This document shows, one piece after another, positions 55,775 to 56,908 of a DNA stretch of 56,908 nt (position 1 is the stretch's first letter; each line of letters opens with the position of its first letter). The stretch comes from Planococcus soli. GTDB lineage: Bacteria > Bacillota > Bacilli > Bacillales_A > Planococcaceae. The position numbers were made by a program, and so were the translations under genes. The DNA lies in assembly GCF_016881065.1 (NCBI RefSeq), contig NZ_WXYN01000029.1:1-56908 (forward strand). The letters are read 5' to 3'. The notes below the pieces were generated by a model that was given only the letters and a program-made list of their open reading frames with translations, was not told the origin of the DNA and searched no databases.

Positions 55775-56728
55775 TTATTCCTGATTTGTCAGCAACTTCA
55801 CTTTTCTCGGTTCGGCAAAAACGATTCGTTTATGCCATCTTAAATATGGAGCGTGTTCAGGGGATACCGGCACTTTCAAATTTTTCCGCAGTCTATAGAC
55901 CGGATAGTCTTCTTCCGTGATTCGGCTCGATATATGCAGACGGCCACCGCCAGTAAAGGCAATGAGTCCCGCCGAATACAAGGCTGCGTGATTGGCACAA
56001 AGCAGGATTCCGTTAAAAGGATCCAACCGCTCTCTGTCTGAACTGTCTTTCCAAGGCTTGGCATGGCTTGCTTTCAGGACATCGTCGATAGCAATCCCGC
56101 AAAGCGGACATTCACCATTCCATAAGGGCAACAAGCTATCCCGGAATTGTTCTTTGCCTCTGCGCATTTTTGTTTTGATTTCCAATTCAGCTTCTGCAAT
56201 CAACCCAAGCAGTGGATTATGTTCCGTTTTTTTGATGACTTCCATCGCCAGCTCCAACTGTTCCACTTCTAATGTGAAGATATTCAAGGAGCTGATGAGC
56301 TCCAAAACTCTCATCGCCAGTTCTTCATTGCACGGATAAAGATATCCTGAATTGCCGCTGGCATCTTCCTGGAAGGCTGCATATTTCACTGGCAGCAATG
56401 GCTGAATATCGCGGAAGTATTCTTTGACGGACAGCGGATTTTCAAGCTCCCGATAATCAGTGTACGCAATATAAGCATCTTCGCTTTCTTTAGGCCCCTC
56501 ATCTAAATTTTTCGGCTTGGAGCCTTTGGTGCAATCTTTACGGACTCGGCTAATAGCCACAAAATATCCTTTTACATAATGAAAAACGATATCGCCTTTT
56601 TTCAGTTCCTGCATACGATTCCAGGAATGCGGCACCATGCCGGACTTGTCGATCTGGGGCGTCCAAAGAACCCCCGCATTTCGTTCTTCCTGATAGGTCT
56701 CCCCTTGCATAACAATAAAACTATTCAT
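55775..56728 (-). CDS. EVE-HNH endonuclease (type IV restriction-like)
   Basis: A 317-residue protein. The N-terminus (NSFIVMQGETYQEERNAG..., KGDIVFHYVKGYFVAISRV) looks like an EVE/PUA-like domain that reads modified bases. The C-terminus is an HNH nuclease: CPLCGI, ASHAKPW, LDPFNGILLCANH. EVE-HNH proteins cut DNA bearing modified cytosine. It stands alone in the chromosome, not in the island. GGAGG precedes ATG 56,728. Confidence 0.82.
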   Translation of the reverse strand: MNSFIVMQGETYQEERNAGVLWTPQIDKSGMVPHSWNRMQELKKGDIVFHYVKGYFVAISRVRKDCTKGSKPKNLDEGPKESEDAYIAYTDYRELENPLSVKEYFRDIQPLLPVKYAAFQEDASGNSGYLYPCNEELAMRVLELISSLNIFTLEVEQLELAMEVIKKTEHNPLLGLIAEAELEIKTKMRRGKEQFRDSLLPLWNGECPLCGIAIDDVLKASHAKPWKDSSDRERLDPFNGILLCANHAALYSAGLIAFTGGGRLHISSRITEEDYPVYRLRKNLKVPVSPEHAPYLRWHKRIVFAEPRKVKLLTNQE

Positions 56729-56850
56729 GAATTGCCTCCTAATGATGTTGATGCTCAAATCCATTCGATCTTATGTAGTAGAGCCGATTATTCGAATTTA
56801 AACGTTTATCCCTAGTTTAACCCAAAGCAATAAAATTTGCCGGGGAAAAA

Positions 56851-56908
56851 GAAAAGCGCAAGCGCCTATGTAGATTCGACGGGCATAAGACGATCTGGCG
56901 AAGCGGCG
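56851..56908. repeat. start of a dispersed intergenic repeat, cut by window edge
   Basis: A GC-rich stretch begins GAAAAGCGCAAGCGCC and contains GACGGGCATAAGACGA, like long hairpin repeats common between genes in Bacillales. Only the first 58 bases are inside the window, so its far arm cannot be seen. Confidence 0.5.

Overview
The window joins two kinds of DNA. Bases 1 to about 18,210 are very AT-rich and form an accessory island built around a Tn7-like transposon. Bases from about 18,330 to the end have moderate GC and read as ordinary chromosome of a low-GC Gram-positive. AGGAGG-type ribosome sites, the fruRKA/ptsHI layout, cre sites, a YfkAB-type radical SAM protein and a CstA of the Bacillales type suggest Bacillales, probably Planococcaceae (Planococcus-like). 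That placement is an inference from protein character, not from a search.

Island. At its right side lies a tnsA-tnsB-tnsC-tniQ block on the minus strand (18,020 to 12,952): TnsA-like endonuclease, DDE transposase, AAA+ regulator and a TniQ/TnsD target selector. A second, shorter TniQ gene sits alone among the cargo at 5,276-6,427. An 18-of-20 inverted match (171-190 against 18,163-18,182), each copy lying inside a TGTACAA sequence, marks candidate transposon ends near 108 and 18,214; no matching target duplication was found. The cargo looks like a defence cluster: a protein-kinase/SF1-helicase fusion translationally coupled to an unrecognised 579-residue partner; a DGQHR (DndB-like) protein divergent from an XRE regulator; an unrecognised protein with a small-residue hydrophobic N-terminal segment; a SIR2-like protein joined by an A_AAA_AAG slippery site to a second reading frame; and a two-TM protein followed by a small basic protein. 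I could not match the kinase-helicase pair or the split SIR2 pair to a named defence system.

Chromosome, 18.3-28.9 kb: an MFS exporter and an ArsR-type regulator share a matching palindrome upstream of both; then a UbiB-like kinase, an MBL-Nudix reading frame broken by one in-frame stop, a P-loop kinase with two SRPBCC paralogues, small membrane proteins, a histidine phosphatase, and VOC and NTF2-like proteins. 28.9-34.7 kb: the fructose operon fruR-fruK-fruA diverges from ptsH-ptsI, so the general phosphotransfer proteins adjoin a sugar they serve. 34.7-43.6 kb: an SDR, a second MBL protein, YfkAB, a MurJ-type flippase with an ATP-grasp partner, NAD(P)H-hydrate dehydratase, a low-molecular-weight phosphatase and small membrane proteins. 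43.6-56.9 kb: CstA under a consensus cre, an SGNH hydrolase, a Sir2 deacylase, a YdeI-like protein, an acetamidase, a DUF2207 protein, a YqcI/YcgG protein, a LacI regulator, an arylamine N-acetyltransferase, a cobalamin-riboswitch operon (adenosyltransferase-like protein plus BtuF-like lipoprotein), an EVE-HNH nuclease, and the start of a dispersed repeat at the window edge.
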